A stretch of DNA of 64,000 nucleotides from Lentzea guizhouensis (GTDB lineage: Bacteria > Actinomycetota > Actinomycetes > Mycobacteriales > Pseudonocardiaceae). The translations under genes and the position numbers were made by a program. The stretch is taken from contig NZ_CP016793.1 in NCBI RefSeq assembly GCF_001701025.1, positions 3,348,001 through 3,412,000 of the forward strand, written 5' to 3'. The notes below the pieces were generated by a model. The model did no database searches. It was not told where the DNA came from and was given only the letters and a program-made list of their open reading frames with translations. Each line of letters begins with the position of its first letter. The stretch's first letter is position 1. This document shows positions 32,938 to 40,758 of the stretch, piece by piece.

Positions 32938-32959
32938 GATCAGACGTTCCGGTCTGATC
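32938..32959 (-). promoter_or_regulatory. 8-bp inverted repeat in the bldC leader
   Basis: GATCAGAC (32938-32945), 6-nt spacer, GTCTGATC (32952-32959), ending 14 bp before the bldC start codon. Either an operator or an RNA hairpin that affects the adjacent RBS. Confidence 0.5.
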
Positions 32960-33076
32960 GTGGCATCCCACCCGTCAGGTACTCGAACGCTTGTTGTTTG
33001 GTAAAGAGGTAGTAAGGGACGACTGTCGCGTTTCGGACATGGGATGGTCGGTCCGGCAACTGTGACCGGGACGACG

Positions 33077-33101
33077 TGCACGCGTGTGCAGCGCCTAAGG
33101 T
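33077..33101 (+). promoter_or_regulatory. promoter and possible autoregulatory site of the Lrp-type gene
   Basis: TAAGGT (33096-33101) is followed by 6 nt and GTG 33108 (leaderless). The inverted repeat TGCAC-GCGT-GTGCA (33077-33090) overlaps the region just upstream of the -10 box and could bind the regulator. Confidence 0.5.
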
Positions 33102-33107
33102 GTCCGC

Positions 33108-33569
33108 GTGGATGCACTTGATCGTCAGATCATCGCCGCGCTGCGGGCCAACGGGCGGGCCACCTACGCCGACCTGGGCCGACAGGTCGGGCTCTCGGCC
33201 TCCGCGGTGCACGAACGGGTCGGCAAGCTCGAGTCCGCCGGTGTGATCGTCGGCTACCACGCCGTCGTCGACCCCAGCTCGGTCGGCCTGGGCGTGACCG
33301 CGCTGATCGGCATCCACCCCACCGACACCGCGGACGACAACGAGGTCGCGGACGAGCTGGCCGAGCTCATCGAGGTCGAGTCCTGCTACCGGGTGGCGGG
33401 CGACGAGTCGTTCATCGTGAAGGTGCGCGTCGCCACCGTGGACGACCTGGAGAAGTCCCTGGGCAGGTTGCGGCGCATCCCGGGCGTTGCCCGAACGCGC
33501 ACGACCGTGGTGTTGTCCACGCGTTTCGAAGGACGGCCGAACACGTCCGACGAAGGCGACGTAACCTGA
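33108..33569 (+). CDS. Lrp/AsnC-family transcriptional regulator
   Basis: 153 residues. N-terminal HTH: LDRQIIAALRANGRATYADLG and LSASAVHERVGKLESAGVI; C-terminal RAM domain (GLGVTALIGIHP, YRVAGDESFIVKVRV, TRTTVVLST) that binds a small molecule, often an amino acid. A cysteine desulfhydrase gene lies two genes downstream, which hints at amino-acid or cysteine control; this is inference. Confidence 0.9.
   Translation: MDALDRQIIAALRANGRATYADLGRQVGLSASAVHERVGKLESAGVIVGYHAVVDPSSVGLGVTALIGIHPTDTADDNEVADELAELIEVESCYRVAGDESFIVKVRVATVDDLEKSLGRLRRIPGVARTRTTVVLSTRFEGRPNTSDEGDVT
33562..33567 (+). promoter_or_regulatory. -10 box TAACCT inside the Lrp gene end
   Basis: TAACCT is followed by 6 nt and GTG 33574, giving a leaderless transcript for the DUF4229 gene. 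Confidence 0.5.
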
Positions 33570-33573
33570 ACGG

Positions 33574-33843
33574 GTGCTCGCTCGAGATGTGACCCTGTAC
33601 GTTCTCGCCCGCTTCGGTCTCGTCGCGGTGGTGACGGGCGCGCTCGTGCTCTTCAAAGTGCCGTTCCTGGTCGCACTGGCGGTCGGTGTGGTCGTGGCGC
33701 TGCCGGCGTCGTTGTTCGTGTTCAAGGGGCTGCGCGAGCGCGTCGCGGCCGGCCTGAACGCGCGGGACGAGGTGCGCAAGGCCGAGCGGGACAAGCTGCG
33801 CGCCCAGCTGCGCGGTGACGAAGGTCCCGTCACCCGGGCGTGA
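33574..33843 (+). CDS. DUF4229 family small membrane protein
   Basis: 89 residues. Two hydrophobic segments (VLARFGLVAVVTGALVLF and VALAVGVVVALPASLFVF) with a short connector, then a strongly charged helical tail (GLNARDEVRKAERDKLRAQL). Matches actinobacterial DUF4229 proteins. Function unknown. Confidence 0.75.
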   Translation: MLARDVTLYVLARFGLVAVVTGALVLFKVPFLVALAVGVVVALPASLFVFKGLRERVAAGLNARDEVRKAERDKLRAQLRGDEGPVTRA

Positions 33844-33857
33844 ACGCCGGGCGCGGT

Positions 33858-33863
33858 TATCGT
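33858..33863 (+). promoter_or_regulatory. -10 box TATCGT for the cysteine desulfhydrase gene
   Basis: TATCGT is followed by 7 nt and GTG 33871, supporting that start over the upstream in-frame codon at 33862. Confidence 0.55.
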
Positions 33864-33870
33864 GCCCGCT

Positions 33871-34959
33871 GTGAGCACTTCTGTAGACCGGTGTTGCAGC
33901 AGGACCAGGCACTGGGTGCGTGAGGCCGTCGGAATCATCGAGGCGGACGCGAACCGCAGCGCGGACACGCACCTGTTGCGCTACCCGCTGCCGCTCGACT
34001 GGGGCATCGACCTCTACCTGAAGGACGAGTCGACGCACCCGACCGGGTCGTTGAAGCACCGGCTGGCGCGGTCGCTGTTCCTCTACGCGATCTGCAACGG
34101 CTGGGTGACCGGTGGCACGCCCGTGATCGAGGCGTCCTCGGGCTCGACGGCGGTCTCGGAGGCGTACTTCGCGCGGTTGCTGGGGCTGCCGTTCATCGCG
34201 GTGATGCCGCGGTCGACGTCGGCGGAGAAGGTCGCGCTGATCGAACGCCAAGGCGGCCGGTGCCACTTCATCGACGACCCGTCCACGATCTACGACGAGT
34301 CCCGTCGCCTGGCCGCCGAGCTGGGTGGCCACTTCATGGACCAGTTCACCCACGCCGAGCGCGCGACCGACTGGCGCGGGAACAACAACATCGCCGAGTC
34401 GATCTTCGACCAGATGCGGCTGGAGCCGTCGCCGGAGCCCGAGTGGGTCGTCGTGGGCGCGGGCACGGGCGGCACGTCGGCGACCATCGGCCGGTACATC
34501 CACTACCGCAAGCTGAACACCCGCCTGGCCGTCGTGGACCCCGAGCACTCGGTGTTCTTCGACGCGTGGCGCGACAGCGACCCCGGCCTGGCGGGCACGC
34601 GGGGTTCGCGGATCGAGGGCATCGGCCGGCCGCGGGTGGAGCCGTCGTTCGTCGGCCAGGTGATCGACCGGATGATCAAGGTGCCGGACGCGGCGTCGGT
34701 GGCGACCATCCGGCACGTCGAGGAGCTGCTCGGCCGGCGTGTCGGCGGTTCTACCGGCACGAACCTGTGGGGTGCGTTCCAGATCGTCGCCGAGATGCGC
34801 CAGTCGCGGACCCGCGGGAGCGTGGTCACCCTGCTCTGCGACGGCGGCGAGCGTTACGCGAACACCTACTACGACGACTCATGGGTAGCGGCTCAGGACA
34901 TGGACCTCGCGCCGTGCCTGGACCGGTTGAACAACTTCCACCGCACGGGGAACTGGTGA
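33871..34959 (+). CDS. PLP-dependent cysteine desulfhydrase/synthase-like enzyme (Cds1-like)
   Basis: 362 residues. Fold-type II PLP enzyme: PLP Lys62 in [10 protein letters not shown], Asn/Ser loop [19 protein letters not shown], phosphate-binding [14 protein letters not shown]. The long form with [25 protein letters not shown] sequence resembles actinobacterial Cds1 (Rv3684), which releases H2S from L-cysteine. Cytoplasmic. H2S affects respiratory enzymes, which would fit the respiratory theme of the window; this is inference. It ends 55 bp before the type VII locus. Confidence 0.82.
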   Translation: MSTSVDRCCSRTRHWVREAVGIIEADANRSADTHLLRYPLPLDWGIDLYLKDESTHPTGSLKHRLARSLFLYAICNGWVTGGTPVIEASSGSTAVSEAYFARLLGLPFIAVMPRSTSAEKVALIERQGGRCHFIDDPSTIYDESRRLAAELGGHFMDQFTHAERATDWRGNNNIAESIFDQMRLEPSPEPEWVVVGAGTGGTSATIGRYIHYRKLNTRLAVVDPEHSVFFDAWRDSDPGLAGTRGSRIEGIGRPRVEPSFVGQVIDRMIKVPDAASVATIRHVEELLGRRVGGSTGTNLWGAFQIVAEMRQSRTRGSVVTLLCDGGERYANTYYDDSWVAAQDMDLAPCLDRLNNFHRTGNW

Positions 34960-34971
34960 CGAGAGCGCTGC

Positions 34972-34984
34972 GTCACAGCGTGAC
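34972..34984. promoter_or_regulatory. GTCAC-AGC-GTGAC palindrome before the type VII locus
   Basis: Perfect 5-bp arms (34972-34976 and 34980-34984) in the 55-bp gap that must hold the promoter of the 35015-41159 operon if it has one. No convincing -10 box is visible. Confidence 0.35.
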
Positions 34985-35014
34985 CTGAGCACTTTGAGTC
35001 CGAGGGGGACCGCC

Positions 35015-35320
35015 GTGGCGCTGTTTTCAACAGACGCTGCCGAACTGCGCGCGTACGCCGAGTACCTGCGCACCGAGGCAGCGGAGTTCGAGACGATCCG
35101 CAAGTACGTCCACGCCACGGCCTGCGACAAGAGCGGCTTCACCGGCCTGCTGACGTTGCTGCAGCCGGGCGTGGACCTCGTGCGCGCGCTCTTCGACGAG
35201 ACCCTCGACTTCGGCAAGTCGAAGCTGGAGGGCACCGCCACCGGCGTGGAGGCCACCGCCGCCGTCTACGAGAAGGTCGAACTGGCCCAGCAGAAGATCT
35301 TCGAGGGCCTCCTGCGATGA
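35015..35320 (+). CDS. WXG100-like type VII secretion partner protein
   Basis: 101 residues from GTG 35015 (RBS GAGGGGG, 6 nt). All-helical, ~100 residues as in ESX proteins, with the C-terminal secretion motif YxxxD/E as Y85-EKV-E89 in the last helix. A central WXG is replaced by a loop around CDKSGFTG. It overlaps the next gene (ATGA), the usual pairing of a small WXG protein with a large toxin. No ESX membrane components (EccB-E) are in the window. Predicted to dimerise with the toxin N-terminus for export. Confidence 0.65.
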   Translation: MALFSTDAAELRAYAEYLRTEAAEFETIRKYVHATACDKSGFTGLLTLLQPGVDLVRALFDETLDFGKSKLEGTATGVEATAAVYEKVELAQQKIFEGLLR

Positions 35321-37863
35321 CCACCGCCTACTCCTCCCCGCGCCCGGTCTCCGGCTCGTTGCAGCAGCCGGAGGTCGACACGGCCTCGCTGAACGACGTC
35401 CTGCAGGACCAGGGCTGGGGCGTCCAAGCCGTCAACTGGGTCTTCGAGGCCGTGACCGGTGAGAGCCTGGTCGCCACGATCATCACGCCGATCACCGGCG
35501 ACTGGTCGAAGATCCGCGCCGACGGCGACGCCTGGCGCATGGTCGGCAACGCCATGAACGACATGTCCTACAACCTGACCGACGCCGTCGGAAAGGTGCG
35601 GGACTCGTGGGACGGCGAGGCCGCGCGTTCCCACGAGATGTACATCGCGCTGGGCTGGAAGGCCGGCCTCCTCGCGGAGATGGGCGTCGCCCAGCTGATC
35701 GCGAAGGGCTTCGACACGGTCGCCTCCGGCGCCGAGGCCCTGGGCAAGCAGGCCGCCCGCCTGCTCGACTACCTCGTCAACAAGCTCCTGCAGGCGGCCG
35801 CCACCGTCTGGATCCCGGTGGCAGGCTGGATCAAGGCCGCCGAGATGGTCTGGAACGCCTACCAGATCTACCGCCGCGTCATGGACATCATCGACACGGT
35901 CAAGAAGCTCATCACCGACGTCAAGGCCCTCTTCGACGCCGTGGGCCGCGTCGCCTCCGCCATCGGCAAGCTCAAGGACGCCGACTCCCTCGCCGAGGTC
36001 ATGAACGCCACCCAGGAGGTGGCCGAGGGCGCCCGCGACGTGCGCAACAGCGTCCGCGACATCCACGAGGGCATCCAGGCCGTCAAGGAGTCCGCCACCG
36101 AGATCGGTGACCGGGGCCGCGACATCGGCTCAACTGTCCGCGAGGTCTACTCGCCTGCGGGCGGCGGTGCCGACGGCACGAAGGCCGCCTCCGTCTCCAC
36201 CCCGGTGGCCGCCCCGGTCTCCGCCCCGCCCGTGGTCAACTCGCCCGCCGACACCACCGCCCCCTCGGCCGGTGCCGGTGCTGGCGGTGGCGGCGGTGGT
36301 GCTCCTGTCTCCGCCCCGCCTCCCGTGCGCTCCGGCTCAGGTGCTCCCGCGGCTTCCGGCGGTCCCGCGCCTTCAGGTGGCCCGGTGGTCCGCCCCGACA
36401 CCACCCACGCGGCCGGCGCCGCCCCCGCAGCCCGCCCGCACACTCCAGCACCCCGGTCGGCGGCGCCATGCCGATGGGCGCACCGATGGCTCCAGGCGCA
36501 GGCGGCGCGACCAGCAACGCTCCGGCCCTCGCCCGGCTCCACCGCCACCTCGAACGCCGCCACCGCAGCGCCGTCCCGACCACACCTCGCCCAGCCGGTG
36601 GTCCCGGCTCGGCCCTGCCGTCACCGCAACCAGCTCGGGCCTGCCTTCGCCGGCGGGCCACTCCACGCCGGGCTCCGGCGCGGGCTCGGGCGGCACCTCT
36701 TCGGCCCACGCCCGACGCCGGGCGGCTTGCCGTCGCCTTCGGGCCAGGGCTCGGGCTTGCCGTCGCCTTCGGGTCACGGCCCCAGCGGCTCGCCTTCGGG
36801 CCAGGGATCGGGCTTGCCGTCTCCGGCCGGCCACAGCTCCGGTCCGGGCTCGCCTTCGCCCGCTGGCAACGGCTCCGGCGGCTCGGGGCTGCCCTCACCC
36901 GCCGGTCACGGCTCGACTCCGGGCTCGCCCGGTGGTTCGGGTGGCTCCGGCCTGCCTTCACCCGCTGGTCACGGCTCGACTCCGGGCTCGCCCGGTGGTT
37001 CGGGTGGCTCCGGCCTGCCTTCACCCGCTGGTCACGGCTCGACTCCGGGCTCGCCCGGTGGTTCGGGTGGCTCCGGCCTGCCTTCACCCGCTGGTCACGG
37101 CTCGACTCCGGGCTCGCCCGGTGGTTCGGGTGGCTCCGGCCTGCCCTCGCCCGCCGGTCACGGCTCGACTCCGGGCTCACCCGGTGGTTCGGGTGGCTCC
37201 GGCCTGCCTTCACCCGCCGGCCACGGCCCCAACGGCTCGGGCTCGGGTCTGCCCTCGCCCGCCGGCCACGACAGCACCCCGCAGGCCTCCACCCCGACGG
37301 ACACCCGCCCCACGACACGCCGCGCCGCACGACACGCCCCGTCGGGCACCACGCCCCACGACGGCGGCCCGCGCCCGCACGACACGACTCCGCAGGACCA
37401 GTCGGCTCCGCGTCCGCACGACACCACCCCACAGGACCAGTCGACCCGCGTCCGCACGACACGACGCCGTCGACCACCCCGCACGACGGCGGCCCGCGCC
37501 CGCACGACCCACGCCTCGGGCCCGTCCCAGGACGGCCGTCCGCAGGACAGCGGCCCCGTCCCACGACTCCACGCCCCAGGACCAGTCGACGCCGCGTCCG
37601 CACGACCCCAGCGGCTCCCCGACGGACCGCCCCCACGACACGACCCCGGCCGACAGCACCCGTCCGCACGACGCCGACGGCCGTCCCGCGACACGGACGG
37701 CTCGCCTCGGCCCACCGACGGTTCGCCAAGCGACACCGACGGCCGTCCCGCGACACGGACGGCTCGCCTCGGCCCACCGACGGCGCGCCGGGCGACACCG
37801 ACGGCCGTCCCGCGACACGGACGGCTCGCCTCGGCCCACCGACGGCGCGCCGGGCGACGCTGA
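35317..37863 (+). CDS. N-terminal and linker part of a type VII polymorphic toxin (frame-disrupted)
   Basis: 848 residues as read. Residues 1-270 are a helical WXG/LXG-like domain with WDG at 98-100 (VRDSWDGEAARSHEM), an amphipathic segment WIPVAGWIKAAEMVW and long coiled-coil-like helices. After ~residue 275 the protein is Ala/Pro/Gly-rich. From ~36440 the coding theme leaves this frame, visits the other two, and returns at ~36715-37310 with five 63-bp units (SGLPSPAGH), then PRPHDTTPQDQ and DTDGSPRPTDG repeats in shifting frames. The frame ends at 37863, short of the C-terminal domain at 38198, so the full toxin is out of frame as sequenced. Confidence 0.6.
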   Translation: MTTAYSSPRPVSGSLQQPEVDTASLNDVLQDQGWGVQAVNWVFEAVTGESLVATIITPITGDWSKIRADGDAWRMVGNAMNDMSYNLTDAVGKVRDSWDGEAARSHEMYIALGWKAGLLAEMGVAQLIAKGFDTVASGAEALGKQAARLLDYLVNKLLQAAATVWIPVAGWIKAAEMVWNAYQIYRRVMDIIDTVKKLITDVKALFDAVGRVASAIGKLKDADSLAEVMNATQEVAEGARDVRNSVRDIHEGIQAVKESATEIGDRGRDIGSTVREVYSPAGGGADGTKAASVSTPVAAPVSAPPVVNSPADTTAPSAGAGAGGGGGGAPVSAPPPVRSGSGAPAASGGPAPSGGPVVRPDTTHAAGAAPAARPHTPAPRSAAPCRWAHRWLQAQAARPATLRPSPGSTATSNAATAAPSRPHLAQPVVPARPCRHRNQLGPAFAGGPLHAGLRRGLGRHLFGPRPTPGGLPSPSGQGSGLPSPSGHGPSGSPSGQGSGLPSPAGHSSGPGSPSPAGNGSGGSGLPSPAGHGSTPGSPGGSGGSGLPSPAGHGSTPGSPGGSGGSGLPSPAGHGSTPGSPGGSGGSGLPSPAGHGSTPGSPGGSGGSGLPSPAGHGSTPGSPGGSGGSGLPSPAGHGPNGSGSGLPSPAGHDSTPQASTPTDTRPTTRRAARHAPSGTTPHDGGPRPHDTTPQDQSAPRPHDTTPQDQSTRVRTTRRRRPPRTTAARARTTHASGPSQDGRPQDSGPVPRLHAPGPVDAASARPQRLPDGPPPRHDPGRQHPSARRRRPSRDTDGSPRPTDGSPSDTDGRPATRTARLGPPTARRATPTAVPRHGRLASAHRRRAGRR
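36907..37221 (+). repeat. five tandem 63-bp units in the toxin linker
   Basis: Units start at 36907, 36970, 37033, 37096 and 37159; the first three are identical and the last two differ at a few bases. Each encodes 21 residues (HGSTPGSPGGSGGSGLPSPAG) in one frame, so copy number can vary without changing frame. Recent amplification is likely. Confidence 0.95.
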
Positions 37864-37866
37864 CGG
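37681..37866 (+). repeat. three tandem 62-bp units that shift the reading frame at each copy
   Basis: Copies at 37681-37742, 37743-37804 and 37805-37866 differ at only 2-4 positions. The unit is 62 bp, so each copy moves the frame by one; the peptide theme DTDG-x-P/PRPTDG appears in all three frames. One extra C in CGTCCCGCGAC would make a 63-bp unit encoding 21 residues, so a deletion before amplification or a systematic base-calling error must be considered. Confidence 0.9.
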
Positions 37867-38197
37867 CCGACCGCACGACACGGACGGCTCCCGCGCGACA
37901 CGACGGCCGACCACACGACGCCGACGGCCGGCCCCGCGACACGGACGGCTCGCCCCGTGACGCCGATGGCACTCCTCGGGACACCGACACCAGCGGCACC
38001 GACGCCCCCGCCCCACGACGACAACACCCCACCACCACGACACCCCGGCGGACCGCGACAACGACCCCGACCGCCCCCACGACACCACCGGCGGCCACGG
38101 CGACAGCAACAACGGCGACAACAACGGCGGCAACGGTGACGGCCCGCCCCGTTCGCCCCAGGGCCACGACCTCACCCCGCAGTTCGACAACGCCGCC

Positions 38198-38941
38198 ATG
38201 GCCGCCCAGGGCGACGGCTACCAGCGCCAGCTGGAGACGATCCTGCCCAACGAGGCCGACCGCCAGCGGTACGAGCAGCTCAGCAAGACCCTCTCCACCG
38301 ACCTCACCCCGGACGAGGCCCGGCACGTCGCCGACGTCCGCAACCAGCTGACGGTCGGCAACGGCGACATCGTCACCAAGGCCCTCAACCAGGGTGCGAT
38401 GGACACCTACCTGCCCAGCACGCCGCACCCCGACGGCGACCGCAGGCAGCAGTGGCAGAACCAGGTCGGCGGGTCGATCGCGCGTGGTGTCGACGTGGTC
38501 GACATCAACACCCCGCAGCAGCTGCGGGACGGGCTCGCGCTCGACGACAAGGGGGCCGGGTGGACGCCGATTCCCGCGAACGCCGACTCGGCGATGCAGC
38601 TGCGGTACAAGCTCGACGACACCACGGCGGGGGAGGCGTTCATCCCGTTCGGCGGGCCGAACAAGGAGACCTACGCCGACGCGGCCGAGCAGCAGCGGTA
38701 CGACGACGCGGCGCAGCGGATGGCCGACGCGGGTGGTGCGGCCACGCCGAACCGGAACCTCGACCCGTTCACGGGCACCGGGTCCACGGGTGGCGGTGTG
38801 CCGGAGTGGATCGTGCCGCGGGGCACGGACCTGCCTGACCGCGCCGAGATCTGGCAGGTCGACCGGGACGGCGGCGAGCGCCTGCACGCCGTCTACGACA
38901 GCCGCTACGGCTGGTACCAGCTGCCCGCGGGTACGCCATGA
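38198..38941 (+). CDS. C-terminal effector domain of the type VII toxin
   Basis: 247 residues as an ORF; coding in this frame is already clear from ~38060 (DTTGGHGDSNNGDNNGG, PQGHDLTPQFDNA), so it is the toxin's C-terminus rather than a separate gene. No RBS precedes ATG 38198. The helical start (YQRQLETILPNEADRQRYEQL) leads to an alpha/beta region ending DPFTGTGSTGGGVPEWIVP and AEIWQVDRDGGERLHAVYD then RYGWY. I recognise no known toxin fold. The last part is shared with the protein at 39318-40298. The downstream immunity-like gene starts in its stop (ATGA). Confidence 0.6.
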   Translation: MAAQGDGYQRQLETILPNEADRQRYEQLSKTLSTDLTPDEARHVADVRNQLTVGNGDIVTKALNQGAMDTYLPSTPHPDGDRRQQWQNQVGGSIARGVDVVDINTPQQLRDGLALDDKGAGWTPIPANADSAMQLRYKLDDTTAGEAFIPFGGPNKETYADAAEQQRYDDAAQRMADAGGAATPNRNLDPFTGTGSTGGGVPEWIVPRGTDLPDRAEIWQVDRDGGERLHAVYDSRYGWYQLPAGTP

Positions 38942-39321
38942 CCCACGAGTTCGACGTCGCCGAGTACCGCGGCGAGACCTACCGCACGAGCCGGAGCGAG
39001 GCGGCCGAGAACCACGTCTGGCTCATCAAGATCGGCGAGAAGGCACCGGAACGGCAGGTGCCCATCGCCGACCTCAACGCCTGGTACCGCGAACGCGTCA
39101 GGGCGACGTGGCGCGGGCAGCCGTTCCGCGTCACCAAGGAGCACAACGGCCGGGCGACTGTCGACTACGTCGGGCACGATGGCACCTGGGCGAAGCAGAA
39201 CGGTCTGGAAGGCGACCGGTACAACGGCTTCTACGGCACGATCGACGCGGCAGAGCTGGAGAACGTGCAGGTCGACCGCACCGACCACCTGGCGCGGTGG
39301 AAGAAGGAGAACCAGGGATGA
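38938..39321 (+). CDS. probable immunity protein, two SH3-like repeats
   Basis: 127 residues, ATGA overlap with the toxin end. Two related beta-rich halves: EYRGETYRTSRSEAAENHVWL and TWRGQPFRVTKEHNGRATVDYVGHDG, the second ending in GLEGDRYNGFYGTI. No signal peptide, so cytoplasmic. Position right after a polymorphic toxin C-terminus and strict coupling are what one expects of an immunity gene. The same repeat occurs at the C-terminus of the next protein. Role is inferred from context. Confidence 0.6.
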   Translation: MTHEFDVAEYRGETYRTSRSEAAENHVWLIKIGEKAPERQVPIADLNAWYRERVRATWRGQPFRVTKEHNGRATVDYVGHDGTWAKQNGLEGDRYNGFYGTIDAAELENVQVDRTDHLARWKKENQG

Positions 39322-40298
39322 CCACCCCACAGGCCGTGCACAAGGCAGCGGGCATCGGGCCGGAGACCATCCTGCAGAAGATCGTGCACCCCGCGACCGC
39401 GCAGCTGCACCTGGGCAACGTCACGATCAACGGCCGGTTCGAGCCGCACCGGACGGCCGGGTTCGTGACGCGCGGCCAGGACTTCCCGCAGGGGACCGCG
39501 CAGCAGTTCGCGCAGGCGTTCGGCGTCGACAAGGTCGAGGGCTGGCCGCAGGGCACGCAGTACGTGTTCCGGTTCTACGCGCACACCACCGAGCTCTTCG
39601 AGACCAGCTTCGGCGGTCCCGACCTCGAGGGCGCGCGGAAGATGGGCACGAACCGCGTGCTGCCGCTGCCCTTCACCGGCACCGGGTACACGCCCAGCGA
39701 GAGCCCCATCCCCGAGTACGTCATGGAGCTCTCCGAGTTCGCGGCCGGCACCGAGCTGTGGCGCTTCGAGCCGAACGGCGACGGCCGCAGCGTCGGCAAG
39801 TACATCGACCGCCAGGTCGGCTGGGTGCCGACCGGTGACGTGGGCTTCGGGCCGGGGAAGTACTGGCAGGCACCGGTTCCGCTGCGGCCGACCGTCCGGC
39901 GTGGACTGATGGCGCGCTACCGCGGCCAGGACTTCGAGGTCGACTTCGCGCCACGGCCGGGCGGGCTCGTCCTGCACCCGTTCCCCGGTCAGCCGGCGCC
40001 GGAGGACTTCACCGAGCGCAACGGCTACTGGTGCCTGGAGGTGCCGGACGCCGTGGTCGACGAGCTCGTGCACGTCCGCAAGCTCTGCACGTTCCGCGGT
40101 GCGCCGTTCGAGGTGCTGGGCATCCAGGCCGACCAGGTCACGCTGCACTACCTGGGCGAGAACTACCAGCAGGCGCAGGAGCTCGGGCTGGCCGAGGTCG
40201 ACTTCCGGCAGTGGCGCACGTTCGCCGCCCGTGGTGAGCTGACCGACGTACGCGACGAAGTCAGGCCGATGCCACGCGGCCTCTTCGGGTCGAACTGA
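39318..40298 (+). CDS. fusion of a toxin-C-terminus-like module with an immunity-like repeat module
   Basis: 326 residues, ATGA overlap. Residues ~80-170 repeat the toxin end: FGGPDLEGARKMGTNRVLP, PFTGTGYTPSESPIPEYVM and GTELWRFEPNGDGRSVGKYI then RQVGW. Residues ~200-315 carry the two SH3-like repeats of the preceding protein: MARYRGQDFEVDFAPRPGG and CTFRGAPFEVLGIQADQVTL then YLGENYQQAQELGLAEVDF. Thus one polypeptide combines relatives of both toxin tip and immunity protein. It may be an inactive decoy, an orphan pair or a regulator. Not recognised in any described family. Confidence 0.6.
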   Translation: MTTPQAVHKAAGIGPETILQKIVHPATAQLHLGNVTINGRFEPHRTAGFVTRGQDFPQGTAQQFAQAFGVDKVEGWPQGTQYVFRFYAHTTELFETSFGGPDLEGARKMGTNRVLPLPFTGTGYTPSESPIPEYVMELSEFAAGTELWRFEPNGDGRSVGKYIDRQVGWVPTGDVGFGPGKYWQAPVPLRPTVRRGLMARYRGQDFEVDFAPRPGGLVLHPFPGQPAPEDFTERNGYWCLEVPDAVVDELVHVRKLCTFRGAPFEVLGIQADQVTLHYLGENYQQAQELGLAEVDFRQWRTFAARGELTDVRDEVRPMPRGLFGSN

Positions 40299-40308
40299 CG
40301 GGGAGAGC

Positions 40309-40758
40309 ATGAGCACGCCCAACGACAGCTGGAAGACGCCGGAGCTGCGCGCGGCCGAGGCGCAGGTCGACGCGCGCTTCAAGGAGGCGCAGGACCTGGC
40401 GAACCGGCTGAAGGACACGCCGCTGCCGCCGGTCCCGCCGGTCGACTTCAAGGCGATCGCCCAGCAGGTCGAACGCGCCGCAGGCGAACGCGACGCCCCC
40501 GAACAGCTGAAAGCCTTGAAGCGCAAGGTGGACGCGGGCGAGTTCAGCTGGGAGGACGTCGTCTCCGGCAAGGCCGCGCAGGACCCGGACGTGCAGGCGA
40601 TGCAGCAGGAGAACGTCAACAAGATGAAGCAGGCGTTCCAGATGCTGCAGGAGGGCATGACCGCCGAGGAGATCATGAACGCCCAGGGCCCGCGCCGCGG
40701 CGGTGGCGACGACGGCGACGAGATGGACCCCGGCGTCTTCACGGAGGACAAGTGGTGA
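40309..40758 (+). CDS. helical accessory protein ending in FTEDKW (paralogue A)
   Basis: 149 residues, RBS GGGGAGA. Predicted helical: WKTPELRAAEAQVDARFKEA, FKAIAQQVERAAGERDAPEQ, then GEFSWEDVVSGKAAQDPDVQ and a Met/Gln-rich helix. An acidic tail ends PGVFTEDKW. It shares with its neighbour the W-x-TP-x-x-x-AAE start, the SW-x-x-V-x-(S/T)G box, the DPxV motif and the C-terminal FTED-x-W. Possibly a chaperone or targeting factor of the toxin; no known family. Confidence 0.6.
   Translation: MSTPNDSWKTPELRAAEAQVDARFKEAQDLANRLKDTPLPPVPPVDFKAIAQQVERAAGERDAPEQLKALKRKVDAGEFSWEDVVSGKAAQDPDVQAMQQENVNKMKQAFQMLQEGMTAEEIMNAQGPRRGGGDDGDEMDPGVFTEDKW

Noticed and set aside
37681..38198. Restoring the toxin by gain or loss of 62-bp units alone
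   Set aside because: Adding one or removing two units puts the N-terminal frame in register with 38198, but a stop at 37958-37960 and a further shift near 37970-38030 remain, so repeat number alone cannot do it.
36236..38887. 883-codon open frame on the minus strand across the toxin linker
   Set aside because: Arg/Gly/Ser-rich shadow of a repeat region without stops in any frame; no start signal or family motif.
38750..38941. TNT-type NAD glycohydrolase or ADP-ribosyltransferase identity for the toxin tip
   Set aside because: FTGTG and EWIVP recall such toxins superficially, but I cannot place the catalytic residues of either family.
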